Shown here in pieces: positions 1 through 10,560 of a stretch of DNA of 64,000 nt. Below the pieces are notes generated by a model that was not told the origin of the DNA, made no database searches, and saw only the letters and a program-made list of their open reading frames with translations. Source of the DNA: Amorphophallus konjac (lineage: Eukaryota > Streptophyta > Magnoliopsida > Alismatales > Araceae). How positions within the stretch are numbered: the stretch's first letter is position 1; every line of letters begins with the position of its first letter. A program made the position numbers and the translations under genes. Location: contig CM040127.1 in assembly GCA_022559845.1 (NCBI GenBank), forward strand, positions 28,358,708-28,422,707, read 5' to 3'.

Positions 1-763
1 TGGCGCCGGGAACACCCCCTATTGCTCTTGGCGCGCCAGTTCGACGGCGCCGTTTTAACCTGTCTACTTGGCGTATCCAGTCCGGTGGGCCCGGAGATGA
101 TTCCGGAAGCTCCCGTTGACTGTTCCTCTCACCCTGGCCATCGGAGGGCCTTGATAGGGTGTTGACGAAGCTCTTGATAGGACGAACGGCCTTAATCAAG
201 ACTTCGTGTGTGTCTGGTCTGAGCACACGGGTGTCCTGCTGATACAGCCTTCGGCACTGTGATTTGTGCTTCTGGCTAAGACGGACTCGTGCTCGAAGCT
301 TCCTTGCAGGATGACCTTACATCCTGGACAATTCCACCTTGAACGGTGATCAATCGGCCACTAACGGGCCCACTATGGCGAGAAGCCGAACCCGTGCCGG
401 GTAATCGGGATCTTCTGCTGACAGAACCTTCGGCCCCTTGTTGCGGATGGCCGAGGACATTCTTCCTCCTTAGGAGAGTCATAAGGTAGACCGTCGTCCT
501 TGGTCGGGCGACGGATGTGGGGTAGCGACATGACGAGGTCGATGCCGTATCATTGGGTAGGCTTGATCGCGCTGCCGGTTGGTTGCGGGTTCACTTCGAC
601 TCTCCTGAGGTAAAGTCCCCGATGTTCCCTCCAAGGTGGCTCACAGCTTCGTCAGCTTGAGGGGTTCTCTTGATAAGTTGATCTTTATCGGCTTCTGTGC
701 TTCAGTGGGCCGTATCATTCATCTTTGCGGCTTGGTTGCCAAAGGATCATATTTTGAGTGCCA
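1..763. other. Unassigned part of LL2 interior
   Basis: Similarity to LL1 ends near 764 (LL1 position about 38275). In LL1 a second array D follows, but here the sequence is unrelated, moderately GC-rich and not obviously repetitive. No convincing open reading frame or RNA gene was seen. The first ten bases resemble a tRNA primer-binding site, but no LTR can be seen to the left. Confidence 0.4.
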
Positions 764-1922
764 ACACCTTTTAGCCGTTCGCGGTCTGCTTCCCTAATAC
801 CTCTACTACCACTACACTTATACGTATCAACAATATTTTCTTATGCCACAAAAAAAACAACAAACAAAAAAAAATAAAGAAAAACAAACAAAAAAACAAC
901 AACAACAAAACAAAAAAAGAAGAAAGAAGAGAATGCTTGATTGCCCTGTTTGCATGGTTGCTTGCTAAATAAAGAATAATACACCTCCTTGGAATTTTCT
1001 AGGACCGCGTTTCCTTGCTAAATAATATCGCCCGATTCCGGATGCACGGGCGTCAGGGCACGCGCTCGAAGGGAACCCTATTATGGCGGGTGCACACGTC
1101 AAGGGGAAGAGTCATGGCTGAATCGCTAAGCCCAACTCACAAAATAAACCTGAGGCAACGCTCCCACACTTAGCACGTAGCGTGCTCAATAGCTTTTAAC
1201 TATAGGGATTACCTGAATTTCTTCTTAGCACTCTACGGATGCTTGAATTCCTGCAGTCGCGTGAAAGGTAATCGTGAGGAAAAAGCTGCCTACCCCCACT
1301 GTAAAAAAAATAAATAAATAAATAAAAAGAGAAAAAAATAGAAAAAAGAGAGAAACGCGGAGCCGAGTAGCCGAGAATCTCCACTGAAATAAATGAGGAG
1401 ACTCGCGCGAAATGGTGAAGCGAATCACAATAAGGATGAATCTTAGTAGCCGGGAATCCCCATTGAGACACATGAGGAGACTCGCGCCGAACGGTGAAAT
1501 CCGCTACCAAAATAAACAGATTGGGGCTGTGTGAAGCTACCGAAAGTCGAAAGCCTGGAACTAATGTGTAGGCACTAGAGTGATCCTCGAATGTCACTAG
1601 GAAAATCTGCATATCCCTATGGTTAGGGCTCTTTGTTCACACATTTGCACTGCCATGTCACAGAGAATTACCTCGGGTGAAATGCGTGAATTTAGGCTAT
1701 GCATGTAAGACATGCGATATCCTCTTGACGGGTGCACCACCCTTCAATTGTGCCTCGTGGCCCGCACCGTGTCTACGAATTACGGGCGATGTCCCTATCC
1801 TATCCCATATAGAGGGAGCTGCCTTACTTATAGCTATGTTATGCCTGCTAATGAATGCTTGCATGCTTGAATAAAAAAATATAATAATAAATATAAACAT
1901 AAATAATAAAAATGTGTGTATT
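764..1922 (-). repeat. Block E of LL2
   Basis: This block is the reverse complement of LL1 37016-38280. Shared landmarks include a stretch beginning with the hexamer CCTCAG (LL1 37896), a 75-85 bp repeat containing TGTCTCAATGGGGATTCC, and an A-rich stretch. One reading frame opening with the peptide MQIFLVTFEDHSSAYTLVPG is largely kept between the two copies, but nothing else suggests that it is coding. Confidence 0.7.
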
Positions 1923-1924
1923 CA

Positions 1925-2645
1925 ATAAACTCAATTTCGGCTAGTGAAGCCTACTTTCCCAGCGCTGGCTCGTAGAGCCCAATCTTGGCCCCCATGGTAT
2001 ACCTCTTGCCCTCGCGGCTCGTTAATCTCCCAACTCCGGCTTCTATAGTCTGCTTCCCCGATTTGGGCGTTCACATCTTGCACCCCAATTTTGGCTCTTG
2101 TAGTCTGCTTCCCTGATTTGGCATCTGTAGCCTACTCTACATAATTTCGGCTCTCGTAGCCCATTTCCCGATATCTTTGGCTCTTGCAGCCTGCTTCTCT
2201 TTGGCTTTTATATCCTGCTTCCCCAATCCAGTCTCCACGGCCCGCTTCCCGTAACCTTGGCTCATGTAGCCTGCTTACCTTCGGCCTTTACGGCCTGCTT
2301 CCCAATTTGGCTCCCGCAGCCTGCTTCCCATAATTTTGGCTCTCGCAGGCCGTTTCCCGATATCTTTGGCCCTTGCAGCCTGCTTCCCAGAACTCGGCTC
2401 TCGTAGCCTGCTCCCCAGAATTTGGCCTTCACGGCCCACTTCCCATAATTTTGGCTCTTACAGCCCGCTTCCCAATACCCTTGGCTTTTATGGCTCGTTT
2501 CCCCAATTCAGCTTCCATAGCCTGCTTCCCAACTTTGGCTCTTGTAGCCTGCTTACCTCGGCCCCCATGGCCCGCTTTCCCAATTTTGGCTCTGGCAGCC
2601 TGCCCGCTCCCCAATTTAGGCTTTTGTAGCCCGCTTTTCCGATTC
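1925..2645 (-). repeat. Array D of LL2, unit about 36 bp
   Basis: Degenerate tandem repeats of about 30-40 bp contain GGCTCTTGTAGCCTGCTTCC and variants. They are the reverse complement of LL1 arrays at 36400-37015 and 38281-39420. Units vary in length and sequence, so the array is old or is being homogenised unevenly. Confidence 0.8.
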
Positions 2646-3349
2646 GTGGACACTAAATAAATTCTCACCCCATGTTTACGTGCAGGAGAATATAGAAGGG
2701 GAGAAAAGAGAAGAGAAGGTGAAAAGAAGAATAGAGGAAAAAGAAACACTCTTGAAGTGCTCCAACGGCGTAGTAGCCTGCAAGGCCTCCAGCGGCACAC
2801 TACTAAGTGCCCTCAGCGGCACACCCATTATGAAGCCTCCAGCGGTACGCCCTTCGGGACACACTCCCAGCGCCCTTCAGCGGCACAGCCTCACGCCCCC
2901 TCAGCGGCATGCTTCCAGGCGCCCGCACACCTTCGGAGTGCCTTACGTGGCACACCCTCCTATGCTCTCTCCCAGTGCACCCTTCAAGTGTCCCGGCGGC
3001 ACGCTCTAGCCAGCCCTTCAGCGGCACGCCACCCCCGCCCCCTTTATACGACGAGTAAAAAAAGGGGGAAAGAAAAAGGGGAAAGACAGTAAAAGAGGAA
3101 GAGAACAGATTAAAAAAAAGAAGAAGAAGAAAGCAAAAAAGAAGATAGGGGGGATCTCGACAAAAAAAAGAAGAAAAAGAGAGGGAAGAAAATAAAAAAA
3201 AGAGAGGGAAAAGAGAAAAAAAGAGAGAGAAAGAAGGAGAAAGAAGAGAAAACAATAATAATGATGATATATATGTATATATGTGTGTATACATATGTCT
3301 CCCGTCCGCACGCCCCTACATATCGACGAGCATCCGCACGGGCAAAGAC
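2646..3349. other. LL2 spacer with CGGCACAC motifs and A/G-rich tract
   Basis: Bases 2646-2700 match LL1 around 36330-36390 in reverse. Bases 2750-3030 carry about ten CAGCGGCACGC/CAGCGGCACAC motifs like those of the LTR. Bases 3040-3260 are an A/G-rich tract. The reading frames here are low-complexity and do not look coding. Confidence 0.55.
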
Positions 3350-3845
3350 AGCTCCACCCTGCATTGGTGTTAGTCCCTTGCCAACAAATAAGTCCTTTCT
3401 CGGCGCAAGGCTTCGCGCCCTAGCCACCCGCTCTTACACATTATTGCAATCACGGACCTTATGTCCGAATCGGCAAAAAAAAAAAACCCGTTGCGTTGGC
3501 ATTATCTTCTTGCTAACGAATGAACCTTATCTTTGGCAAAAGGTTCCATGCCCTAGCCACCTTCTCTCATGCAAAATCGCCGTCACGGGCCTTACGCCCG
3601 GATTGGCAAAACCTCTATCCTTTCGCTGGCACTCGTCCCTTGCCAGCGAATGAACCCCTTTACGGCGCAAGGCCCCGTGCCCTAGTCACCCACTCCATAC
3701 AATATTGCCATTACGACCCTACGTCAGAAACGGCACGAATTCTCCTGTTGCGCTGGCATTTCCTTCTTGCCAACGAATGAGCCTTACCTTCCGGCGCAAG
3801 GCTTCGTGCCCTAGCCGACACTTGCGTATCACTCGCTCGTCAAAA
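3350..3845 (-). repeat. About 130-bp tandem repeat, four copies
   Basis: Four copies are anchored by GCCCTAGCCAC-type motifs near 3417, 3549, 3678 and 3807, a spacing of 129-132 bp. Each copy also has a GCCAACGAATGAACC-type motif. I did not find this repeat in LL1, so it distinguishes the two copies. Confidence 0.7.
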
Positions 3846-4115
3846 AAAAGAAGAAAAGAAAATGGGGTTAAAAATAGAGATACCCCGCCGGACTTGCCCC
3901 TACACGGGGACAAGGGTAAAAATGGCAACAACCCGGCTGTGGCGAAAATCTGAAAGGGCGCTACAGGCAAAATCGGGTACCCCGCCGAGTGAAAATCTGA
4001 GAGGGCGCGTGGGCAAAAGCAAGAGGGGGCCGGTACCGGCGAAAACCTGAAAGGGCGCTTGTATCGGTAATGTGGTTCAAAAAAAAAGAGAGAGAAAAGA
4101 AGAAAAGAAAAGAAG
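3846..4115. other. Short spacer in LL2
   Basis: An A-rich stretch is followed by three imperfect units containing GAAAATCTGAAAGGGCGC between about 3945 and 4060, and then another A/G-rich stretch leading into array C. No gene was seen. Confidence 0.45.
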
Positions 4116-5640
4116 AGACCAACAAATCAGGTCAGCTCCCGACACCCTGTCGGCACTGACGAAGAGACCAAGAGACAACAAACCAGGTCAGCTCCCGACA
4201 CCCTGTCGGCACTGACAAAGAGACAACAAGCCAGGTCAGCTCCCGACACCATGTCGGCACTGACAAAGAGACCAAGAGACAACAAGCCAGGTCAGCTCCC
4301 GACACCCTGTCGGCACTGACGAAGAGACCAAGAGACAACAAGCCAGGTTAGCTCCCGACACCCTGTCGGCACTAACGAAGAGACCAAGAGACAACAAACT
4401 AGGTCAGCGCCCGACACTCTGTCGGCACTGACGAAGAGACCAAGAGACAACAAACCAGGTCAGTTCCCGACACCCCGTCGGCACTAACGAAGAGACCAAG
4501 AGATCAACAAGCCAGGTCAGCTCCCGACACCCTGTCGGCACTGACGAAGAGACCAAGAGACAACAAACCAGGTTAGCACCCGACACTCTGTCGGCACTGA
4601 CGAAGAGACCAAGAGACAACAAACCAGGTCAGTTCCCGACACCCCGTCGGCACTGACGAAGAGACCAAGAGATCAACAAACCAAGTCAGCTCTCGACACC
4701 CTGTCGGCACTGACGAAGAGACCAAGAGACAACAAACCAGGTCAGCTCCCGACACCCTGCCAGCACTGACGAAGAGACCAAGAGACAACAAACCTGGTCA
4801 GCTCCCGACACCCTGTCGGCACTGACAAAGAGATCAAGAGACAACAAACCAGGTCAGCTCCCGACACCCTGTCGGCACTGACGAAGAGACCAAGAGATCA
4901 ACAAATCAGGTCAGCTCCCGACACCCTGTCGGCACTGACGAAGAGACAAAGAGACCAACATATTATGTCAGCTCCCGACACCCTGTCGGCAATGACGAAG
5001 AGATCAAGAGATCAACAAACCAGGTCAACTCTCGACACCCTGTCGGCACTGACGAAGAGACAAAGAGACCAACATATTATGTCAGCTCCCCGACACCCTG
5101 TCGGCACTGACGAAGAGACCAAGAGATCAACAAACCAGGTTAGCTCCCGACACCCTGTCGGCACTGACGAAGAGACCAAGAGATCAACAAACCAGGTCAG
5201 CTCCCGACACCCTGTCGGCACTGACGAAAAGACAAAGAGACCAACATATTATGTCAGCTCCCCGACACCCTGTCGGCACTGACGAAGAGACCAAGAGATC
5301 GACAAACCAGGTCAGCTCCCAACGCTCTGTCGGCACTGACGAAGAGACCAAGAGATCAACAAATCAGATCAGCTCCTGGCACCCTGTCGGCACTGACGAA
5401 GAGACCAAGAGACAACAAACCATGTCAGCTCCCGACGCCCTGTCGGCACTGACGAAGAGACCGAGAGACAACAAATCGGGTCAGCCCCCGACACCCTGTC
5501 GGCATTGACGAAGAGACAAATAGGTCGGTAAACCAGGCCAATGCCTGGCATCCCGCCGGCATTGGCAATAAGAATAAGAGATAGACAAGTCACGTCGGCC
5601 CCCGACGCCCGATCGGCACCGACGAAGAGAAAAAAGAGAC
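4116..5640 (-). repeat. Array C of LL2, 57-bp unit, about 27 copies
   Basis: Tandem units of 54-58 bp carry CTGTCGGCACTGACGAAGAG and GGTCAGCTCCCGACACC. About 27 copies were counted by the CTGTCGGCACT anchor. LL1 has the same unit in the same relative place (35585-36310) with only about 13 copies. Open frames across the array only reflect the unit length of 57, a multiple of three. Confidence 0.9.
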
Positions 5641-5704
5641 CAGTACACCCGCGGGCACCGCCCGGCTCATCCTTCGCCCGCGCTACCCATGGGTGGGGGG
5701 CATT

Positions 5705-6450
5705 TGTGGACACCAAAAATTGCACACCCACATATCCTACTCGGCCCAGCACCAACAACGGCACCAAGTGAAGAAGCCCCGGAGAGACTGGTCATCCGGA
5801 CTCCCCCAAATATGCACACTATCGTGAAGCCATCCCCGGAGTTACGACAGCAAAGAGAAACCAACCCCCGGGAAGCTCACAATCCGTGGCCCCCGAAGGA
5901 AATCAAATGAACCATAACTCATGCTCAAAACGGGCTCAAGTCAGCCCCAGTGGCACACCCCTGGGAGCCTCCAGCGGCACACCCCAGGGTGCCTCCAGCA
6001 GCACACCCCCTGGGGAGCCCCAGCGGCACACCCCCAGGGTGCCTCCAGCGGCACACCCCCAGGGTGCCCCCAGCGGCACACCCCCTGGGTGCTCCAGCGG
6101 TACACCCCCTGGGAGCCCCAGCGGCACACCCCCAGGCGCCCAACGGCACACCCCAGGGAGCTTCGCGGCACGGTCCCTAGGCTTCAACGGTACGCCCATT
6201 TTGGGCTTCAGCAGCACGCCCGTCTGAGGTCCAGCAGCACACCCCCTTTTGTCCTCAGCGGCACACTCTTTTGGGCCTTCAACGACACGCTATTTGCCCC
6301 CTTCAGCGGCACGCCCATTTGGGCCTTCAGCGGCACGCTCAACTGGGGCTTCAGCAGCACGCTCAATTGGGAGTCTAGCGGCACGCCCCCCAGGCGTTCA
6401 GCGGCACGGTCCCAGGGCCCCAGCGGCATGCCCATCTGGGCCTTCAGCGG
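5705..6450 (-). mobile_element. LL2 5' LTR, promoter-distal part
   Basis: This is the 3'-terminal piece of the LL2 5' LTR. On the minus strand the LTR ends GGTGTCCACA at 5705, the same terminus as LL1 at 35503 and 61390. It includes an array of CAGCGGCACACCCC-type units (5940-6450) equivalent to LL1 34660-35260. It is separated from the rest of the LTR (28341-32115) by the Tat element. No clear primer-binding site was recognised just beyond the end. Confidence 0.8.
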
Positions 6451-6702
6451 TGTAGACACGCCATTCTTGACGTCTCCTGAGAAAGTCTCATATTACTATA
6501 CGACGCCCCGCGATGGCTTACGCATTTCGAATCACTTGAGTACTTCCTTTTCTTGGGTCTTCATCTGCCTTTTTCGGCATCCGGAATCGTCTCGTCACGG
6601 CATTCAGACGGCATCAACACCAGTCGAACGCATCAGGAGGTTCCGGAACCAAGAAGAATGTCTGCCGGGCGGCCGCTGACTAGGACCCGGGTGGGTCTTA
6701 AT

Positions 6703-7239
6703 GGGGGCGTCCAGGCCCCTGGACGCCTCCATAAAAACAAAAATAAAAAAATGTATGTAAAATGCCAGTTGGCATAAAATAAATAAATAAATATATATAT
6801 ATATATATATATATGGAGGCGTCCAGGCCCCTGGACGCCTCCATAAAAACAAATATAAAAAATTAAAATGACAGCCTTGGCATAAAAGACAAAAGAAAAA
6901 GAAAAAATAATATATTTTTGGAGGCGTCCAGGCCCCTGGACGCCTCCATCAACTCTCTCACGGGCGCCGCTCACCGAACGACGGTTTGTCGTGTGTGAAA
7001 AAATCCAAATTATGGAGACGTCCAGTCAGCTGGACGCGCCCATTTCTGAATCACGAGGCGCCGCTCACAAAACCACGCGTTGTGCCAAACCGCGTGCGGC
7101 CGTCGTCGATTTTCGGTGGACCTGTTTGAGGCGTCCGGAGCCCTGGACGCCTCCACAAAAGTATTCTAAAAAATATATAAAAATAGAATAAAATATTAAT
7201 TCGGCCCTGATGGAGGTGTCCAGGGTCCTGGACGCCTCC
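6703..7239 (+). repeat. Palindrome array in Tat 5' LTR, six copies
   Basis: Six palindromes of 26-28 bp lie at 6703-6730, 6815-6842, 6920-6947, 7014-7041, 7128-7154 and 7212-7239. The common arms are GGCGTCCAGG and CCTGGACGCC. Copies 2 and 3 are essentially identical, while 4 to 6 have changed arms or centres. They are separated by A/T-rich stretches and each could form a hairpin in single-stranded DNA or RNA. Confidence 0.9.
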
Positions 7240-7253
7240 ACCCTCCGGAGCTC

Positions 7254-7260
7254 TATAAAT
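7254..7260 (+). promoter_or_regulatory. TATA box of Tat 5' LTR
   Basis: TATAAAT lies in CTCTATAAATAGAGGC, 15 bp after the last palindrome. It is conserved in the 3' LTR at 28218-28225. It is the likely start of the U3/R transcription signal. Confidence 0.75.
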
Positions 7261-7374
7261 AGAGGCCCACCCCCTCAGTTCTGGGAGAGCTTCGAAGTGA
7301 TCCGATAGGCTGCCGGAGCCCAGAGGCTACGGAGTCATTTTCTAACCCGTGGGTTCTTTTATAGGTGGAGGTTC

Positions 7375-7887
7375 TTCCGGCTTCTCGGGTGCTCACGCTC
7401 GCGAGAGGAAGGTCGTCTTCATCCACCGCGCTTCCACGTCGTCCCCACGCTACCGGAGCTCCGCCGGATTTCACGATCGGCACATTCAATAAGCCAATTC
7501 TTTCCTTTTCTTCGTAGTTCTTTTGCATTCATCATCTTGCATCCCCTATCCCCCTTCATAAGGGCGCCTTTTCTTATACACTTCTTACATCCATCATCTC
7601 ATTTTCCTCTACTCGAGTCCGAGAGGGGTTTAAAAGATAACACCAACCAAGTGTGTGTCTTGCCATCATTTCGTTATTTTTATCGTAAGGATTTGAATAC
7701 TACACCTCCATCTTTCTAATCCACTTGTCATTTATTTGTCGTTGTTTTGCAAGGGTAGCCGAGGAAAGCCCTCTCCGTCGGTCGGCCGGAGGGAGAGGAA
7801 GAAGCAACCCGCCATCTCCCGCTCTTGAGGTAGGCGCGATCACCTTCTTATTTTTGGGGTCTTTTGGCCCCTGGCGATCACATATTG
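7375..7887 (+). other. Tat LTR or leader, no gene
   Basis: This sequence lies downstream of the TATA box and is present only next to the 5' LTR. It is C/T-rich, has no convincing reading frame, and cannot be assigned to LTR or leader because the 3' copy is truncated. Confidence 0.5.
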
Positions 7888-8352
7888 TTCTCGAGGCCGC
7901 GGCGAGTCACTTCCCCAATGGCCGTTTAAATTTCTGTTCTTATATGTTATATTCTTATCTATTCATGTTCTCGAGGTCGCGGCGAGTCACTTCCCCAATG
8001 GCCGTTTAAATTTCCGTTCTTATATTCTCTTTATTTTCTGTTATATTCTGCTCATATTCTCGAGGCCGCGGCGAGTCACTTCCCCAATGGCCGTTTAAAT
8101 TCACGTTCTTATACGTTATATTCTTATCTGTTTATGTTCTCGAGGCCGCGGCGAGTCACTTCCCCAATGGCCGTTTAAATTCCCGCTCTTTGTATTCTCT
8201 TTATATTCTGTCATCTTATTATCTGCTCATATTCTTGAGGCCGCGGCGAGTCACTTCCCCAATGGCCGTTTCAATTCTTGTTATTTAATTTCTGCACCAT
8301 TCCCGTCCCCCCGAGGCCGCGGCGAGTCACTTACCGCTATGGCCGCCGTTTA
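7888..8352 (+). repeat. Six-copy tandem repeat in the Tat leader region
   Basis: A core containing CGAGGCCGCGGCGAGTCACT and CCCCAATGGCCGTTTAAATT occurs about six times, starting near 7890, 7969, 8056, 8138, 8233 and 8309, spaced 75-95 bp. The last copy is more divergent. It lies upstream of gag in untranslated sequence. Confidence 0.85.
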
Positions 8353-9126
8353 ACCCCCATATCTTGCTATATCACACTTGTCCCGCTCGCCCCGCCGGAG
8401 CAATCTCCCGTGGTGGCCCCTTCTCTCTCTTCTCTTATTTCTGTGTTGCAGCAAACAAACACCCAGAAAAAGAGGAGCCCGCGCGCTCCGCGTCTTCTCC
8501 GCTCTTCCCCGAACCGCGTGACGTCGCTCACAGATCGATGATCACGGTGGGACCTCTACTGCTTCCTTTCGGCTACCCTTGCAAGTTCGGCACCACCCGT
8601 GCCTCTCCACCTTCGCGCCCGCGCGCGCCCCCGTTGTGCTCACGGCAGCACCGTCAGTTTTGATTGGTTCTTTGTTTATTATATGTCTGTTATTTCTGTT
8701 GTTTTCTTACTCTATATATCTGTCAACATTCCATTGCATACATCCATTCCTCTTTTCTATCCTTTTTTCATTTTTTGAGGATCACCCTTTCCCGGTGAAG
8801 GAAGGACTCTCCGTTTGGGAATTCCTCTCAACGGACTAGAATCTCCTACACTGGGACCTCCGTAAGTCCCCGACATCGAAGAATCTCCTCTTCGTTCACT
8901 GGGCTGGTTGTACCATTGAAGTTCCCCGGAGTTAGTCATTTCATTCGTGGTGAGACGAGAGACCCTAGCTGACACGGCGGTGAAACAAAAACAAACTAGG
9001 GTCCCCATTTTGTGTGAACTTCGGATCTCGCTAAAAAATACAAAAAATCATCAAAATCAAAACACAAAAAAAAGGGCGTAAAGGCATCCACTTGTTTGAT
9101 AATCTCTGCTACCTACTTGCTAGTGT
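8353..9126 (+). other. Untranslated leader before Tat gag
   Basis: This is C/T-rich sequence without a supported gene. It includes polypyrimidine runs followed by CAG (for example near 8450), which could act as splice acceptors. That is only a possibility. The gag start follows at 9127. Confidence 0.45.
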
Positions 9127-10560
9127 ATGTTTTTACGTTCTGGGAAAACTGTGAGCATGTCTCACGAGTCTTTTGAGGAGAACCACCCTAGCCGTGGTTT
9201 GTCAGCCGACCCACAAGTCTATGCTATGGACTCGGGTCCTTCTCATGACCCCTCGCATGAGGTGCAGGTTCTTGCCGGGGACACGTCCCCACCACAGGAT
9301 ATCACTTCCTTACTGGGCGTCCTCGTCAACACAGAGCTTACCTCTGAACAGCTCCAGGCCTTCCAGGCCATTCTAAAGGGGAAATCTGTTTCCCCCACGC
9401 CCCAGGAATCAACTCCGGCCATCGCACCTCTCCAAGAGTCCGTGCAGGCCATTCCATCTCCTTCATTGGCGCAAGCCATCCAGTCTCCCTCGCTTCAAGG
9501 TCAAGCGAGCCAACAACCACCCTCATTCCAATTCCCGTCACAATCTCAAACTCCCGTTGTTCCCCACACACCGCTTCAGCCAGGGCCAACTGTCGGTGGT
9601 CCGACAGCTCCCTCTCATTCGGGGTTTCCCCCTCAAGTCTCCGGGAGACAGTTTCTCCCCCAGTGGCAAGTGCCACCTTCACCTCCAGAGGAGCTCGCCC
9701 AATCGCTCCTCAATAGGTTCAATCGCATGGACGAGCAGTTTCAAAATCTAAGAAGAATGGTGGACGTGAAAGCCACCCCGGAGGTTGCTTTGCCAATCCT
9801 TCCCGTCATTCATCTTCCTCCCTCCGAAATGCCCACGTACCGCAGATACAATGGTACCGGCAACCCCTTCATTCACCTCAAGGACTTCATGTATGAGTCC
9901 TCCTATTGGCAAAATGATCAAAGGTCCCTGGCATACCTCTTTCGGAGATCATTGGATGGTCCTGCGCTTGAGTGGTTCTATTCTCTGGAGCCCCGCGAGG
10001 CCGAGAATTTTGAAATAGTCCAGAGAAGGTTCTTGCAGAAATATAGGGATAGGGTCGGTCCCTCACTCTCCATTACTGACCTAGTGGCCGAGAAGATGAA
10101 ACCCGACGAGGATTTTATCCGATATGCTGATAGATGGAGGTCTCTGGCGGAAAGAATAAGGGATACCCTCTCCGAGCCCGAACAAGTGAAGATGATTGTG
10201 TCTAATGCAACCCCACAGTTCAGACATGTCCTGGCCATGAATAAACTTACTACAATGGAGGAACTCTATGAAAGGGCCCGGTACATCCAAACCCAGCTAA
10301 AAGACTCCCCCATCATGAACATGTTTGAGTCGCCGAAGCCCAAAGTGGTCAGAAAGACAGGCGCTGGTGTCCCGGGCGGAGCCACAGAAGGGGTCGTGAC
10401 AAATGAGCAAGTCAGTGCGGTCAACAATGCCAACTATGCAGTCAACCCAAGGTCTCCACAAATGCCCCGACTTCCCCTTCAACCAGGTCCTTTCCCTCTT
10501 CGTCCTCCACCCCAAAATAATCTACCCCAGGATAATATGCCTCCATTACGCCAACCCTAG
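9127..10560 (+). CDS. gag: Tat Gag (capsid-like) protein, N-terminal segment
   Basis: This 477-residue frame starts at the first ATG after the leader. Residues 1-230 are rich in Pro, Ser and Gln. A retrotransposon gag domain follows at about 235-390, with YRRYNGTGNPFIHLKDF and LEWFYSLEP visible. It would form the particle shell that packages element RNA. The frame ends at a TAG, but the same frame stays open and Gln/Pro-rich for about 240 more bases, so the stop probably interrupts a longer Gag. The first residues, MFLRSGK, resemble MVLRSGR at the start of the protease frame. Confidence 0.88.
   Translation: MFLRSGKTVSMSHESFEENHPSRGLSADPQVYAMDSGPSHDPSHEVQVLAGDTSPPQDITSLLGVLVNTELTSEQLQAFQAILKGKSVSPTPQESTPAIAPLQESVQAIPSPSLAQAIQSPSLQGQASQQPPSFQFPSQSQTPVVPHTPLQPGPTVGGPTAPSHSGFPPQVSGRQFLPQWQVPPSPPEELAQSLLNRFNRMDEQFQNLRRMVDVKATPEVALPILPVIHLPPSEMPTYRRYNGTGNPFIHLKDFMYESSYWQNDQRSLAYLFRRSLDGPALEWFYSLEPREAENFEIVQRRFLQKYRDRVGPSLSITDLVAEKMKPDEDFIRYADRWRSLAERIRDTLSEPEQVKMIVSNATPQFRHVLAMNKLTTMEELYERARYIQTQLKDSPIMNMFESPKPKVVRKTGAGVPGGATEGVVTNEQVSAVNNANYAVNPRSPQMPRLPLQPGPFPLRPPPQNNLPQDNMPPLRQP

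Larger units (their letters stand above)
1..5704 (-). mobile_element. LL2 internal domain (partial), LARD-like LTR element
   Basis: This is the internal, non-coding part of the minus-strand element LL2. It begins next to the LTR end at 5705 and leaves the window at base 1. Reading leftwards it holds array C (4116-5640), a 130-bp repeat (3350-3845), array D (1925-2645) and block E (764-1922). C, D and E recur in the same order and orientation in LL1 (35585-38280), which shows that the two are copies of one family. No gag, protease, reverse transcriptase or integrase motif was seen. The 3' LTR of LL2 must lie left of the window. Confidence 0.75.
6451..7374 (+). mobile_element. Tat 5' LTR, region confirmed by the 3' copy
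   Basis: Bases 6451-7374 match 27324-28340, apart from an extra block of about 90 bp in the 3' copy. After 7374 the two copies diverge because the 3' LTR has been cut. The true 3' end of this LTR is therefore not fixed and may lie well downstream, possibly beyond the leader repeats. No convincing primer-binding site was found. Confidence 0.85.

Noticed and set aside
1..12. Primer-binding site at the window start
   Set aside because: TGGCGCCGGG resembles one, but no LTR end can be seen before it, and its orientation does not fit LL2.
4116..5508. Repetitive proteins read through array C
   Set aside because: The 57-bp unit is a multiple of three, so frames stay open by arithmetic. They are open on both strands.
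8940..8970. TGGTGAGACGAG as the Tat primer-binding site
   Set aside because: The position would suit a 2.5-kb LTR, but I could not match it to a tRNA 3' end, and the 3' LTR needed to confirm the boundary is truncated.
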